This document shows positions 28,260 through 36,469 of a stretch of DNA of 64,000 bases, piece by piece. A program made the translations under genes and the position numbers. The stretch's first letter is position 1, and the number at the start of each line of letters is the position of its first letter. The stretch is from Streptomyces sp. SN-593. Lineage in GTDB: Bacteria > Actinomycetota > Actinomycetes > Streptomycetales > Streptomycetaceae. The notes below the pieces were generated by a model, which was given only the letters and a program-made list of their open reading frames with translations, ran no database searches and had not been told where the DNA came from. The stretch covers positions 5,645,001-5,709,000 of the forward strand of contig NZ_AP018365.1 of NCBI RefSeq assembly GCF_016756395.1. The letters run 5' to 3'.

Positions 28260-29705
28260 ATGCGCACGACCCCGGACAACGCCGTCCACCCGCACCCCGC
28301 CGACCCGGCCCCGTACATCGCCGAGCACAGCGCCGCCTTCCTCGCCGAGCTGAAGGACTGGCTCCGCATCCCGTCCGTCTCCGCGAACCCGGACAACGCC
28401 CCTGACGTGCGCCGCAGCGCCGAGTGGCTCGCGGCGGCGCTCACCGCCACCGGCTTCCCGGTGGCCGAGGTGTGGGAGACCGAGGGCGGCGGTCCCGCGG
28501 TGTTCGCCGAGTGGCCGAGCGGCGAGGCCGACGCCCCCACGGTGCTCGTCTACGGGCACCACGACGTGCAGCCCGCGGCGCGGGAGGACGGCTGGTCGAC
28601 CGACCCGTTCGAGCCGGTCGAGGAGGACGGGCGGCTGCGGGCCCGCGGCGCCGCCGACGACAAGGGCCAGGTCTTCCTGCACACGCTCGGCCTGCGCGCA
28701 CACCTGGCGGCGACCGGCCGCACCGCGCCCGCCGTGAACGTGAAGCTGCTGGTCGAGGGCGAGGAAGAGTCCGGGTCGCCGCACTTCGGTCCCCTGATCA
28801 GGAAGCACGCCGAGCGGCTGCGCTGCGACACCGTGATCGTCTCGGACACCGGCATGTGGGCCGAGGACACCCCGACGGTGTGCACCGGCATGCGCGGGCT
28901 GGTGGACGGCCAGATCGACCTGCGCGGGCCGGACCAGGACATCCACTCGGGGTCGTTCGGCGGCGCGGTGCCGAACCCGGCCACCGAGGCGGCCCGGCTG
29001 GTGGCGGCCCTCCACGACGAGGACCGGCGGGTGGCGATCCCCGGTTTCTACGACGGTGTGGTGGAACTCACCGACCGGGAGCGGGCGCTGCTGGCGGAGC
29101 TGCCGTTCGACGAGGCGGCCTGGCTGCGCACGGCCCGGTCGCACGCGGCGCTCGGCGAACGCGGCCACACCACGCTGGAGCGGATCTGGGCCCGGCCGAC
29201 CGCCGAGGTCAACGGCATCCACGCCGGGTACGGCGGGCCCGGCGGCAAGACCGTCGTGCCGTCGGGCGCGGAGATCAAGTTCTCGTTCCGGCTGGTCGCC
29301 GGGCAGGACACCGCCCGGGTGCGGCAACTGTTCACCGACTGGGTGGCGGCCCGGCTGCCCGACGGCGTCCGCCACGAGATCCGGTTCTGGGGCGAGGGCA
29401 CCCGCCCGTGCCTGACCCCGCTCGACCACCCGGCGCTGCGCTCGCTGGTGCGCGCGATGAGCCGCGCCTTCGGCCAGGAGATCAGGTACACGCGGGAGGG
29501 CGGTTCGGGCCCGGCCGCGGACCTCCAGGACGTGCTGGGCGTTCCCGTGCTGTTCCTGGGAATTTCCGTGCCGTCGGACGGTTGGCACTCGGTGGACGAG
29601 AAGGTGGATCTCGACCTGCTGTTCAAGGGCGTCGAGACCGCCGCGCACCTGTGGACGGAACTGGCCGCGGACTGGGCGGACGCACCGTGGCCGAGCAGCC
29701 GGTGA
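28260..29705 (+). CDS. M20 family dipeptidase/metallopeptidase
   Basis: 481 residues. Metal and catalytic motifs are complete: YGHHDVQP (about 100), GAADDKGQ with the bridging Asp, EGEEESGS (general-base Glu), VSDTGMW, and the late His in PSDGWHSVDEK. A lid/dimerisation domain occupies about 215-380. This matches cytosolic M20 dipeptidases of the DapE/ArgE/CPG2 superfamily that cleave dipeptides with two zinc ions. The frame overlaps a possible nudC GTG start as GTGA at 29702. Confidence 0.92.
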   Translation: MRTTPDNAVHPHPADPAPYIAEHSAAFLAELKDWLRIPSVSANPDNAPDVRRSAEWLAAALTATGFPVAEVWETEGGGPAVFAEWPSGEADAPTVLVYGHHDVQPAAREDGWSTDPFEPVEEDGRLRARGAADDKGQVFLHTLGLRAHLAATGRTAPAVNVKLLVEGEEESGSPHFGPLIRKHAERLRCDTVIVSDTGMWAEDTPTVCTGMRGLVDGQIDLRGPDQDIHSGSFGGAVPNPATEAARLVAALHDEDRRVAIPGFYDGVVELTDRERALLAELPFDEAAWLRTARSHAALGERGHTTLERIWARPTAEVNGIHAGYGGPGGKTVVPSGAEIKFSFRLVAGQDTARVRQLFTDWVAARLPDGVRHEIRFWGEGTRPCLTPLDHPALRSLVRAMSRAFGQEIRYTREGGSGPAADLQDVLGVPVLFLGISVPSDGWHSVDEKVDLDLLFKGVETAAHLWTELAADWADAPWPSSR

Positions 29706-29833
29706 CCGCCGTCCGTGCCACCGGCACCGCCGGGGACCTCCGCACCGCCGGGGACCTCCGCACCGCAGGCACCATCCGTGGCGCAGCCGGCACAGGCGGC
29801 GCAGGCACCGCAAAGGGGAGTTGGGAAGACGCC

Positions 29834-30781
29834 TTGACCGAACTCGACGCGACATCGAAGCCGCTGAGTCTCACGTACGCCGGTGTGGACCGCGCGGCAC
29901 ATCACCGGCTCGACGAGGCGTGGCTCGCGGCCGCCTGGAGCCACCCCACCACCCGCGTCTTCGTCGTGTCCGGCGGCCAGGTGCTGGTCGAGGACACCGC
30001 CGACGGCGGCGCCGAACTCGTGATGACCCCGGCGTTCGACGCCCCGGAGACCGAGCAGCACCGCTACTTCCTCGGCATCGACGCCGAGGGCGTTCGCTAC
30101 TTCGCCCTCCAGAAGGACACGCTGCCCGGGCGGATGGACGAGCCGGCCCGCCCGGCCGGGCTCCGCGAGGTGGGCGGGCTGCTGTCCCCGCTGGAGGCCG
30201 GCCTGATGGTGCACGCCGTCGCGCTGGAGAACTGGCAGCGCATGCACCGCTTCTGCTCGCGCTGCGGCGAGCGCACCGTCATCGCCGCCGCCGGCCACAT
30301 CCGCCGCTGCCCGGCCTGCGGGGCCGAGCACTACCCGCGCACCGACCCCGCCGTCATCATGCTCGTCACCGACGACGAGGACCGCGCGCTGCTGGGCCGC
30401 CAGGTGCACTGGCCGGAGGGCCGCTTCTCCACCCTGGCCGGCTTCGTCGAACCCGGCGAGTCCATCGAGCAGTCGGTGCGCCGCGAGGTCTTCGAGGAGG
30501 CCGGCGTCATCGTCGGCGACGTGTCCTACGTGGCCAGCCAGCCGTGGCCGTTCCCCTCCAGCCTGATGCTCGGGTTCATGGCGCAGGCCACCTCGTCCGA
30601 GATCCAGGTCGATGGCGAGGAGATCCACGAGGCCCGCTGGTTCTCCCGGGAGGACCTGCGCGCCGCCTTCGAGTCCGGCGAGGTGCTGCCCCCGTACGGA
30701 ATCTCGATCGCGGCCCGGCTGATCGAGCTGTGGTACGGCAAGCCGCTGCCGAAGCAGGGCACCGCCGCGGTGGTGCGGTAG
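29834..30781 (+). CDS. nudC: NUDIX NAD(+) diphosphatase (NudC)
   Basis: 315 residues from a TTG at 29834 that has GGGAAG five nt upstream. An alternative GTG at 29702 (359 residues) overlaps the dipeptidase stop but has no ribosome-binding site and encodes a repetitive tail. A zinc ribbon (CSRC...CPAC, about residues 143-163) precedes the complete Nudix box GFVEPGESIEQSVRREVFEEAGV and the NudC-specific SQPWPFPSS. NudC hydrolyses NAD(H) to NMN and AMP and can decap NAD-RNA. Corresponds to mycobacterial Rv3199c. Confidence 0.92.
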   Translation: MTELDATSKPLSLTYAGVDRAAHHRLDEAWLAAAWSHPTTRVFVVSGGQVLVEDTADGGAELVMTPAFDAPETEQHRYFLGIDAEGVRYFALQKDTLPGRMDEPARPAGLREVGGLLSPLEAGLMVHAVALENWQRMHRFCSRCGERTVIAAAGHIRRCPACGAEHYPRTDPAVIMLVTDDEDRALLGRQVHWPEGRFSTLAGFVEPGESIEQSVRREVFEEAGVIVGDVSYVASQPWPFPSSLMLGFMAQATSSEIQVDGEEIHEARWFSREDLRAAFESGEVLPPYGISIAARLIELWYGKPLPKQGTAAVVR

Positions 30782-30804
30782 CCGGACGCACGCCCCCGTC
30801 CGGC
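30781..30804. terminator. Short hairpin between nudC and the isochorismatase gene
   Basis: GCCGGACG (30781-30788) and CGTCCGGC (30797-30804) pair across an 8-nt loop between two convergent stops. Confidence 0.6.
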
Positions 30805-30818
30805 CCGCGGGACAGGCC

Positions 30819-31376
30819 CTAACCGGCGAGGGCGTCCAGCACGTCCTGGGTGCTGCCGGTCTCGGCAATGCGCGGGAAAGACCGCGCCACGCTGTGCTCG
30901 TGGGCGGCCGGGTCCGCGTCGGTCATGGCGTCGACCGGCAGCGTGACGTGGAAGCCCTGCTCGTGCGCGTCCCGGGCGGTCGACTCCACGCCGCTGCCGG
31001 TGGCGATGCCGGTGACGACCACCTGCGTCACGCCGAGCGCCCGCAGCCGGTCGGCCAGGCCGGTACCGGTGAAGGCGCTGCGCGCGTGCTTGGTCACGAG
31101 GATGTCCCCGGGCCGCCGGTCCAGTTCCGGGACGAGGTCGGTCCAGCCCTCGGGGAAGGACCGGGGAGCGCGGGAGCCGCGGTCGGTACGGCCGGAGGGC
31201 GCCCCGGCGACGTTGACCAGGACGACCGGCAGGTCCCGTTCGCGGAAGGCCCGCAGCAACTCCACCGAGCGCCCGACGACGCCCTCGACGGGGTGCGCGA
31301 GCGGCAGCGTGACGATGCCGACCTGGAGGTCCACGACCACGAGGGCGGTCGTCGGGTCGATGGTGGTGATGGGCAT
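30819..31376 (-). CDS. Isochorismatase-family protein lacking the catalytic cysteine
   Basis: 185 residues. Asp16 (VVVDLQ) and Lys96 (LVTKHARSAF) of the family triad are present, but the nucleophilic Cys site reads ATGSGVEST, with Gly129 where cysteine hydrolases have Cys. True isochorismatases also lack this Cys, so an ether-type hydrolysis or a non-catalytic role is possible, whereas amide hydrolysis is unlikely. The ATG start has AAGGA. It lies downstream of, and co-directional with, a marR gene, probably in one unit. Confidence 0.85.
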   Translation of the reverse strand: MPITTIDPTTALVVVDLQVGIVTLPLAHPVEGVVGRSVELLRAFRERDLPVVLVNVAGAPSGRTDRGSRAPRSFPEGWTDLVPELDRRPGDILVTKHARSAFTGTGLADRLRALGVTQVVVTGIATGSGVESTARDAHEQGFHVTLPVDAMTDADPAAHEHSVARSFPRIAETGSTQDVLDALAG

Positions 31377-31523
31377 GCGGGATCCTTCGGGGTGAGGGGG
31401 CGGCGCGGCCGGGAGCGCGGGCAGGGTGCAGGCTGCCCGGCCGTACGGGGGCGGCCCGGCGGGTGGCCGTACGGGTGGCCGTGGTGGTGGTCGTGCGGGG
31501 CGAGCGCTGTGGACGGCGTCCGG

Positions 31524-32009
31524 TCAGGGTGCCTGGGCGATCCGACGGAGCAGGTCGGTGCAGGACGCGAGGCGGGCGACCTCCTCGGCGGAGAGCTGCG
31601 CCCCGATCGCCTGCGTCAGCCAGTCGTGCTTGGCCAGCCGCCCGGTGCGGAACTGCTCCCGGGCCGCGGTGGTCAGGCCCAGCAGGGTCTTGCGGCCGTC
31701 CTGCGGGTCGGGGGAGCCGACGACGAGCCCGGCGTCCTGGAGGGCGCCGACGATCTTCGCCATCGACTGCGGGCGGATGCCCTCCGCCCGCGCCAGCACG
31801 GTCGCCGTCGCCGGGCCGTCGCGCTCGATCCTGAGCAGGACCGACGTCTGGGACCGGGTGAGGTCGCCGCCCTCCGTCTGCTCGCGCAGCTTCCGGACGA
31901 GCCGCCCGACGGCCACGCGCAGCTCACCGGCGAGGGCCGCCGGGTCGGTACTGCCGCCCTCGGCCGGTCCGGGCGCCGGGGCGGCGTCGTCGGCAGGCGT
32001 GTCGTCCAT
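31524..32009 (-). CDS. MarR family transcriptional regulator
   Basis: 161 residues. The winged-helix core is LTRSQTSVLLRIERDGPATATVLARAEGIRPQSMAKIVGALQDAGLVVGSPDPQDGRKTLLGLT, including the D-x-R wing (DPQDGRK). The N-terminal 25 residues are disordered. A perfect 12-bp inverted repeat 21 bp before the start is a likely self-operator. The isochorismatase-like gene 147 bp downstream is the probable regulated partner. Confidence 0.9.
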   Translation of the reverse strand: MDDTPADDAAPAPGPAEGGSTDPAALAGELRVAVGRLVRKLREQTEGGDLTRSQTSVLLRIERDGPATATVLARAEGIRPQSMAKIVGALQDAGLVVGSPDPQDGRKTLLGLTTAAREQFRTGRLAKHDWLTQAIGAQLSAEEVARLASCTDLLRRIAQAP

Positions 32010-32029
32010 GCCCGTACGTTAGCACTTTG

Positions 32030-32055
32030 GACAGCCAACTGTGCAGTTGGCTGTC
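32030..32055 (-). promoter_or_regulatory. MarR-type operator
   Basis: GACAGCCAACTG (32030-32041) and CAGTTGGCTGTC (32044-32055) are a perfect 12-bp inverted repeat with a 2-nt spacer, 21 bp upstream of the marR start. The A+T content is well above its surroundings. Confidence 0.75.
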
Positions 32056-32070
32056 TATTAGGTTCCGTGG

Positions 32071-32118
32071 GTGCGGGTGCGGGTGCGGGTGCGGGTGCGG
32101 GTGCGGGTGCGGGTGCGG
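32071..32118 (+). repeat. Hexamer microsatellite (GTGCGG)x8
   Basis: Eight perfect copies of GTGCGG follow the MarR operator. The tract does not interrupt a credible gene. Confidence 0.95.
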
Positions 32119-32217
32119 TGGGCGCGGGCGCCGTGCGGACGGATGCGCACGACGGGGGTGGGGGCCGGGCGCGGGTGCGGCCGGGGGCGGGGGTGCCGGG
32201 CGGCTCGGCGCCGGGAC

Positions 32218-32841
32218 TCAGTCCTGGTGGCCCTGGGCGTCGAGGATCCGGTCGATCCGCTCGCGGTGCGCCGCCTCCCACGCGTCGAGGCTCTGTGCCG
32301 CCTCCTGCGCCAGTCGGGCGCGGGCGTCGGCGAGCAGTCGAGCGCCGCGCTCGCGGGGAGCGACCACCACGCCCTCCTCGTCGGCGACCACGACGTCGCC
32401 GGCGTTCACCCGTACTCCGCCGCAGGTGACGGGGATGTTGAGCGGGGCGGCGACGGCCTTGGCGCCCGGGACGGGGATCACGCCGCGCGCGAAGACCGGG
32501 AAGCGCATCGCACGGATCTCGCCGAGGTCGCGGATCACGCCGTCGACGACGAAGGCGGCGATGCCGCGTCGCAGGGCCACCGCGCAGACGTTGCCGCCGG
32601 CCACGGCGTAGTCGACGTCACCCGCCTCCACCACGATGACGGAGCCGGCGGGGGCGCGGTGGATCGCGGCGTGCAGCATCAGGTTGTCGCCGGGTGGGCA
32701 CCGCACGGTGAAGGCCGGACCGGCCACGCGCGGCACGGTCGCCCACAGCGGCCGGATGCCCGTGTCCATGACCTGCGAGCGGCCGAGGAGGTCGGCCAGC
32801 GTGGTCGGCGGTACGTCCTGGAACCCGGCGGCTTCGTCCAC
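32218..32841 (-). CDS. RraA-like protein (aldolase/decarboxylase fold)
   Basis: 207 residues. The core GDVDYAVAGGNVCAVALRRGIAAFVVDGVIRDLGEIRAMRFPVFARG holds the GGN loop and the RD pair that bind metal and oxo-acid in the HMG/CHA aldolase branch of the RraA superfamily. It may be a 4-hydroxy-4-methyl-2-oxoglutarate aldolase/oxaloacetate decarboxylase rather than an RNase E regulator; the sequence alone does not decide. The GTG start lies 7 nt after TACGGT and has no Shine-Dalgarno sequence. Confidence 0.85.
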   Translation of the reverse strand: MDEAAGFQDVPPTTLADLLGRSQVMDTGIRPLWATVPRVAGPAFTVRCPPGDNLMLHAAIHRAPAGSVIVVEAGDVDYAVAGGNVCAVALRRGIAAFVVDGVIRDLGEIRAMRFPVFARGVIPVPGAKAVAAPLNIPVTCGGVRVNAGDVVVADEEGVVVAPRERGARLLADARARLAQEAAQSLDAWEAAHRERIDRILDAQGHQD

Positions 32842-32848
32842 GCGGACG

Positions 32849-32854
32849 ACCGTA
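32849..32854 (-). promoter_or_regulatory. -10 element of a leaderless rraA-like promoter
   Basis: On the minus strand TACGGT ends 7 nt before the GTG at 32841. Confidence 0.55.
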
Positions 32855-32898
32855 GCACCGGCGCCCGCCGGCGCGTGGCCCTGCCCGCCGACGCGGTG

Positions 32899-32929
32899 GG
32901 CCCCGGGCGCGGGCGCGCGCCCGGGGGCC
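32899..32929. terminator. Hairpin after the mycoredoxin gene
   Basis: A 13-bp G+C-only stem with a single-base bulge (arms 32899-32911 and 32916-32929) between the mycoredoxin stop and the rraA-like promoter. Confidence 0.55.
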
Positions 32930-32955
32930 GGTGCCGCTCGGCGGCGCCGGGCGGA

Positions 32956-33210
32956 TCAGGCGTTGAGCGCCTGGGAGACCTGGGCGAGGCTGGGGTTGGT
33001 CATCGTGGACGTCTTGCCGCTGGGCGCCACCACGAGGACGGTCGGCACCGTCTGGTTGCCGCCGTTGGCCTCCTCCACGAACTTCGCCGACGCCGGGTCC
33101 TGCTCGATGTTGATCTCGGTGTAGGCGATGCCCTCCCGGTCGAGCTGGCTCTTGAGCCTGCGGCAGTAGCCGCACCAGGTGGTGCTGTACATGGTCACGG
33201 TGCCGGACAT
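32956..33210 (-). CDS. mrx1: Mycoredoxin (glutaredoxin-like mycothiol-dependent reductase)
   Basis: 84 residues, one glutaredoxin fold. The active site TTWCGYC has Cys13 and Cys16, and the TVPTV cis-Pro loop and NGGNQ mycothiol site are present. Mycoredoxin reduces protein-mycothiol mixed disulfides. The ATG start has GAGGAG about 11 nt upstream. An exact SigR consensus promoter lies 48-73 bp upstream, fitting induction by thiol oxidation. Corresponds to mycobacterial Rv3198A, which likewise sits next to uvrD2. Confidence 0.94.
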   Translation of the reverse strand: MSGTVTMYSTTWCGYCRRLKSQLDREGIAYTEINIEQDPASAKFVEEANGGNQTVPTVLVVAPSGKTSTMTNPSLAQVSQALNA

Positions 33211-33257
33211 GTCGTGATCCGCTCCTCGTCCAGGGTCCTCGGGGTCCTCCGTCCGGG

Positions 33258-33283
33258 AACGCCGGACGAGGTCTCGACATTCC
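33258..33283 (-). promoter_or_regulatory. SigR promoter of the mycoredoxin gene (GGAAT-N18-GTT)
   Basis: On the minus strand GGAAT (33279-33283) and GTT (33258-33260) are separated by exactly 18 nt. It is the second perfect SigR match in the window, again before a thiol-related gene. Confidence 0.87.
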
Positions 33284-33414
33284 TCCCAACGCCCGGCCCC
33301 CGGCGCGCATTCCGCGAGGGACTTCCCGGCGGCCTTCCCCGGCGTCCCCCGGTCGTCCGGCGGTCGTGCCCGCGGCCTTCCGCCCCCGCCCTCCGTCCCC
33401 GGTCCGGGCGGGCC

Positions 33415-33423
33415 TGTGGACAA
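33415..33423 (-). promoter_or_regulatory. DnaA-box-like 9-mer before uvrD2
   Basis: Perfect TTGTCCACA on the minus strand, 40 bp before the uvrD2 start. Confidence 0.4.
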
Positions 33424-33462
33424 CTCCGTCGGCATGTCGGCGGAACCTGGCACAGTGGCGGT

Positions 33463-35796
33463 GTGACTGCGACAACCCACGACTCGCTCTTCCCCGCGAT
33501 GCCCGACTCCGCGGACGCGGTGCTCGACGGACTCGACCCCGAGCAGCGCGCCGTCGCCACGGCCCTGCACGGCCCGGTGTGCGTGCTGGCCGGCGCCGGC
33601 ACCGGCAAGACCCGTGCGATCACCCACCGGATCGCGTACGGCGTGCGCGCGGGCGTCCTCCAGCCGTCGACGGTGCTCGCGGTGACCTTCACCGCGCGCG
33701 CGGCCGGGGAGATGCGCGGGCGGCTGCGGCAGCTCGGCGCGGGCGGGGTGCAGGCGCGGACGTTCCACGCCGCCGCGCTGCGGCAGTTGCAGTACTTCTG
33801 GCCGCGCGCGATCGGCGGCGAGATGCCGCGCATCATGGACCGCAAGGTGCAGCTCGTCGCGGAGGCCGGCGCCCGCTCCCGGATCCGGCTGGACCGCAGC
33901 GAGCTGCGCGACGTGACCGGTGAGATCGAGTGGTGCAAGGTCACGCAGACGGTGCCGGAGGAGTACCCGGCCGTCGCCGCGAAGACCGCGCGCGACGTGC
34001 CGCGCGACCCGGCCGAGGTCGCGCGGATCTACGCGACGTACGAACAGTTGAAGCGCGACCGCGGGCTGATCGACTTCGAGGACGTGCTGCTGCTGACCGT
34101 CGGGGTGCTCCAGGACCGGCCGGACGTCGCGGACACCGTCCGCTCGCAGTACCAGCACTTCGTGGTGGACGAGTACCAGGACGTCAGCCCGCTCCAGCAG
34201 CGCCTGCTGGAGCTGTGGCTCGGCGGCCGGGGGAACCTGTGCGTGGTCGGCGACGCGTCGCAGACGATCTACTCGTTCACCGGCGCCACCCCGGACTACC
34301 TGCTCGGCTTCCGCACCCGCCACCCGGACGCCACCGTGGTCAAGCTGGTCCGGGACTACCGCTCCACCCCCCAGGTCGTCGGCCTGGCCAACGGCCTGCT
34401 CGGCCAGGCCCGCGGCCACGCCGCCGCCCACCGGCTCGAACTGGTCTCGCAGCGCGAGCCGGGCCCCGACCCGGTGTACACGGAGTACCCGGACGAACCG
34501 GCCGAGGCCGAAGGCGCGGCCCGCCGGATCAAGGACCTGATCGACGCCGGGGTGCGCCCCAGCGAGATCGCCGTGCTCTACCGGATCAACGCCCAGTCGG
34601 AGGTGTACGAACAGGCGCTCGCCGACGCCGGGGTGCCGTACCAGTTGCGTGGCGCCGAGCGGTTCTTCGAGCGGCCCGAGGTGCGCGAGGCCGGCATGCT
34701 GCTGCGCGGGGCGGCCCGCGCGGCCGCCGACCCGGGCGAGCAGCCGGAGACGGTCCCGCAACAGGTGCGGGCGGTGCTCAGCTCGCGCGGCTGGGCCTCG
34801 GAGCCGCCCGCGGGGTCGGGAGCGGTGCGCGACCGGTGGGAGTCGCTGGCCGCGCTGGTGCGGCTGTCGGAGGACTTCGCCGTGGCGCGGCCGGCCGCCG
34901 AGCTTTCGGACTTCGTCGCGGAGCTGGACGAGCGGGCGAACGCCCAGCACGCCCCGACGGTGGAGGGCGTCACCCTCGCCTCGCTGCACGCGGCGAAGGG
35001 TCTGGAGTGGGACGCGGTGTTCCTGGTCGGCCTGACCGAGGGCACCATGCCGATCACCCACGCCAAGACCGACGAGCAGGTCGAGGAGGAGCGCCGCCTG
35101 CTGTACGTGGGGGTGACCCGCGCCCGGCTGCACCTGTCGATGTCCTGGGCGCTGTCGCGCTCGCCGGGCGGGCGCGGCGGGCGGCGGCCCTCCCGCTTCA
35201 TGGACGGGCTGCGGCCCGGGTCCGCGCCGCGCGGTGCCCGGGGCGGCGCCGGCGGCCAGGGCGGCGTCGAGCGCGGCTCGGGCGGGCGCAGCCGCCGGCG
35301 CGGGCCGGTGCTGTGCCGGGTGTGCGGGCGGACACTGTCGGACGCGGGCGAGATCAAGCTGATGCGCTGCGAGGACTGCCCCTCCGACCTCGACGAGGCG
35401 CTGTACGACCGGCTGCGCGGCTGGCGATCGGAGCAGGCGAAGGCGCTCGGCCAGCCCGCCTACTGCGTCTTCACCGACAAGACGCTGCTGGCGATCGCCG
35501 AGGTCCGGCCGTCCGACGAGCAGGGGCTTGCCGCGATCCCGGGCGTGGGCGCCAGGAAGCTCGACAAGTTCGGGGCGGACGTGCTGGCGCTGTGCACCGG
35601 CGCCGAGCCGGATGGGGAACCGGACGAGGAGCTGGACGGGGCGGGGGACGAATCGTCGGACGACGGGACGGGCCCGGAGGGGGGAGAGGAGGCGGTCGGA
35701 GCGGAATACGGCGCTCCGGACGAACCGTTCGAAGAGGCCCTTCCCACCGGCCCGGAAGAGGCCGCCGAATCTTCTTCGGAAGAAGCCGAAAAATAG
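33463..35796 (+). CDS. uvrD2: UvrD2-type ATP-dependent DNA helicase
   Basis: 777 residues. SF1 motor motifs: GAGTGKT (about 45-51), DEYQDVSPLQ, QTIYSFTGA, LHAAKGLEWDAVFLVG, YVGVTRAR. The C-terminal part carries the UvrD2 hallmarks: a tetracysteine module (CRVCG...CEDC, about 618-640) and an HRDC domain (about 645-715), then an acidic tail. In mycobacteria UvrD2 (Rv3198c) is an essential 3'-5' helicase. The GTG start at 33463 is 7 nt after CACAGT and has no clear ribosome-binding site. Divergent from mrx1. Confidence 0.92.
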   Translation: MTATTHDSLFPAMPDSADAVLDGLDPEQRAVATALHGPVCVLAGAGTGKTRAITHRIAYGVRAGVLQPSTVLAVTFTARAAGEMRGRLRQLGAGGVQARTFHAAALRQLQYFWPRAIGGEMPRIMDRKVQLVAEAGARSRIRLDRSELRDVTGEIEWCKVTQTVPEEYPAVAAKTARDVPRDPAEVARIYATYEQLKRDRGLIDFEDVLLLTVGVLQDRPDVADTVRSQYQHFVVDEYQDVSPLQQRLLELWLGGRGNLCVVGDASQTIYSFTGATPDYLLGFRTRHPDATVVKLVRDYRSTPQVVGLANGLLGQARGHAAAHRLELVSQREPGPDPVYTEYPDEPAEAEGAARRIKDLIDAGVRPSEIAVLYRINAQSEVYEQALADAGVPYQLRGAERFFERPEVREAGMLLRGAARAAADPGEQPETVPQQVRAVLSSRGWASEPPAGSGAVRDRWESLAALVRLSEDFAVARPAAELSDFVAELDERANAQHAPTVEGVTLASLHAAKGLEWDAVFLVGLTEGTMPITHAKTDEQVEEERRLLYVGVTRARLHLSMSWALSRSPGGRGGRRPSRFMDGLRPGSAPRGARGGAGGQGGVERGSGGRSRRRGPVLCRVCGRTLSDAGEIKLMRCEDCPSDLDEALYDRLRGWRSEQAKALGQPAYCVFTDKTLLAIAEVRPSDEQGLAAIPGVGARKLDKFGADVLALCTGAEPDGEPDEELDGAGDESSDDGTGPEGGEEAVGAEYGAPDEPFEEALPTGPEEAAESSSEEAEK

Positions 35797-35827
35797 TTTG
35801 CGCATCCCGCGGGAGTCCTCATAGCCT
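35788..35827 (+). promoter_or_regulatory. wblC promoter with WblC-type A+T-rich upstream element
   Basis: TTGCGC (-35, 35798-35803) and TAGCCT (-10, 35822-35827) are 18 nt apart. The run GAAAAATAG directly before the -35, at the end of uvrD2, is the A+T-rich element recognised by the WhiB7/WblC AT-hook at its autoregulated promoters. Confidence 0.75.
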
Positions 35828-35933
35828 GCGGGAGCACGGTCGAGAGCGGGTCTTCCAAGAGCCGCCAAGACTGTGATGTACTAGGCAAGTCCGGTTTACT
35901 GCCCTTACGAGACGCCGAGAGGAGGCGAGCCCA

Positions 35934-36317
35934 GTGATCAGCAACTCCACCATCACCAAAGTGACCGATCGCCCGGTCGCGGCTGCCGCCTGCTCGCTCG
36001 ACGTCTCCATGATCTCGCTGCGCGGCACCGGTCTGTCCCTCTCCTCCGCCCTGCTCCCGGTCCTGCCGGTGCGGGAGCGGAATGAGCGACCGACCGAGGC
36101 GCCCGCGGTAGCGGCGGCGAAGGCACAGGCGACCGCCTATGCCTTTACCTCTGCGGCCGTCGGCGCCGGCGCGACGGACGCGCACTCCGCTATGCGCGGT
36201 GCCAATGGCGGTCAGGCCGCCATTGTCACCGGACTGGTGATCGGACAGCAGGAAAAGCAGACGCAGCACGGTAGCTGGGCCTTCCGCGGGCCTGAACCCT
36301 GGAGCGATCCAACCTGA
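35934..36317 (+). CDS. Upstream ORF in the wblC leader
   Basis: 127 codons from a GTG with GAGGAGG eight nt upstream; the stop TGA is at 36315-36317. The peptide (MISNSTITKVTDRPVAAAACS... GSWAFRGPEPWSDPT) has no recognised domain, and its third-position bias is weaker than in normal genes. Its stop lies within a small hairpin 24 nt before an intrinsic terminator. This fits the known control of whiB7/wblC by translation of a uORF: translation-inhibiting antibiotics change ribosome position and relieve premature termination. The peptide itself may have no function. Confidence 0.75.
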   Translation: MISNSTITKVTDRPVAAAACSLDVSMISLRGTGLSLSSALLPVLPVRERNERPTEAPAVAAAKAQATAYAFTSAAVGAGATDAHSAMRGANGGQAAIVTGLVIGQQEKQTQHGSWAFRGPEPWSDPT

Positions 36318-36330
36318 CATCGAGTCAGGT
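36312..36330 (+). promoter_or_regulatory. Hairpin overlapping the wblC uORF stop codon
   Basis: ACCTGAC (36312-36318) and GTCAGGT (36324-36330) form a perfect 7-bp stem with a 5-nt loop. The uORF stop codon is inside the left arm, so a terminating ribosome would melt it. Confidence 0.65.
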
Positions 36331-36340
36331 CGGCACCCTC

Positions 36341-36386
36341 AGGGCCGCGGAATCCCACACCGGGAACCGCGGCCCTTCTGTTTTCT
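36341..36386 (+). terminator. Intrinsic attenuator in the wblC leader
   Basis: AGGGCCGCGG (36341-36350) and CCGCGGCCCT (36367-36376) form a perfect 10-bp stem with a 16-nt loop followed by TCTGTTTTCT. It sits between the uORF stop and wblC, 84 nt before the wblC start. Confidence 0.85.
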
Positions 36387-36469
36387 CCACCCGAGACGGC
36401 TGTCCTCCGCAGACAGCCACAACCGAAGACCGGCCCACCGGCCGGACCGACAGACGAGGAACGAACACC

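Noticed and set aside
24462..29855. Minus-strand ORF of about 1800 codons opposite adnB and the dipeptidase gene
   Set aside because: A high-G+C shadow of two well-supported plus-strand genes; its composition (Gly/Arg/Val/Gln-rich) has no domains.
33425..33465. Leaderless promoter CACAGT for uvrD2
   Set aside because: Spacing fits but the hexamer is a poor -10 and no -35 is visible; not strong enough to list.
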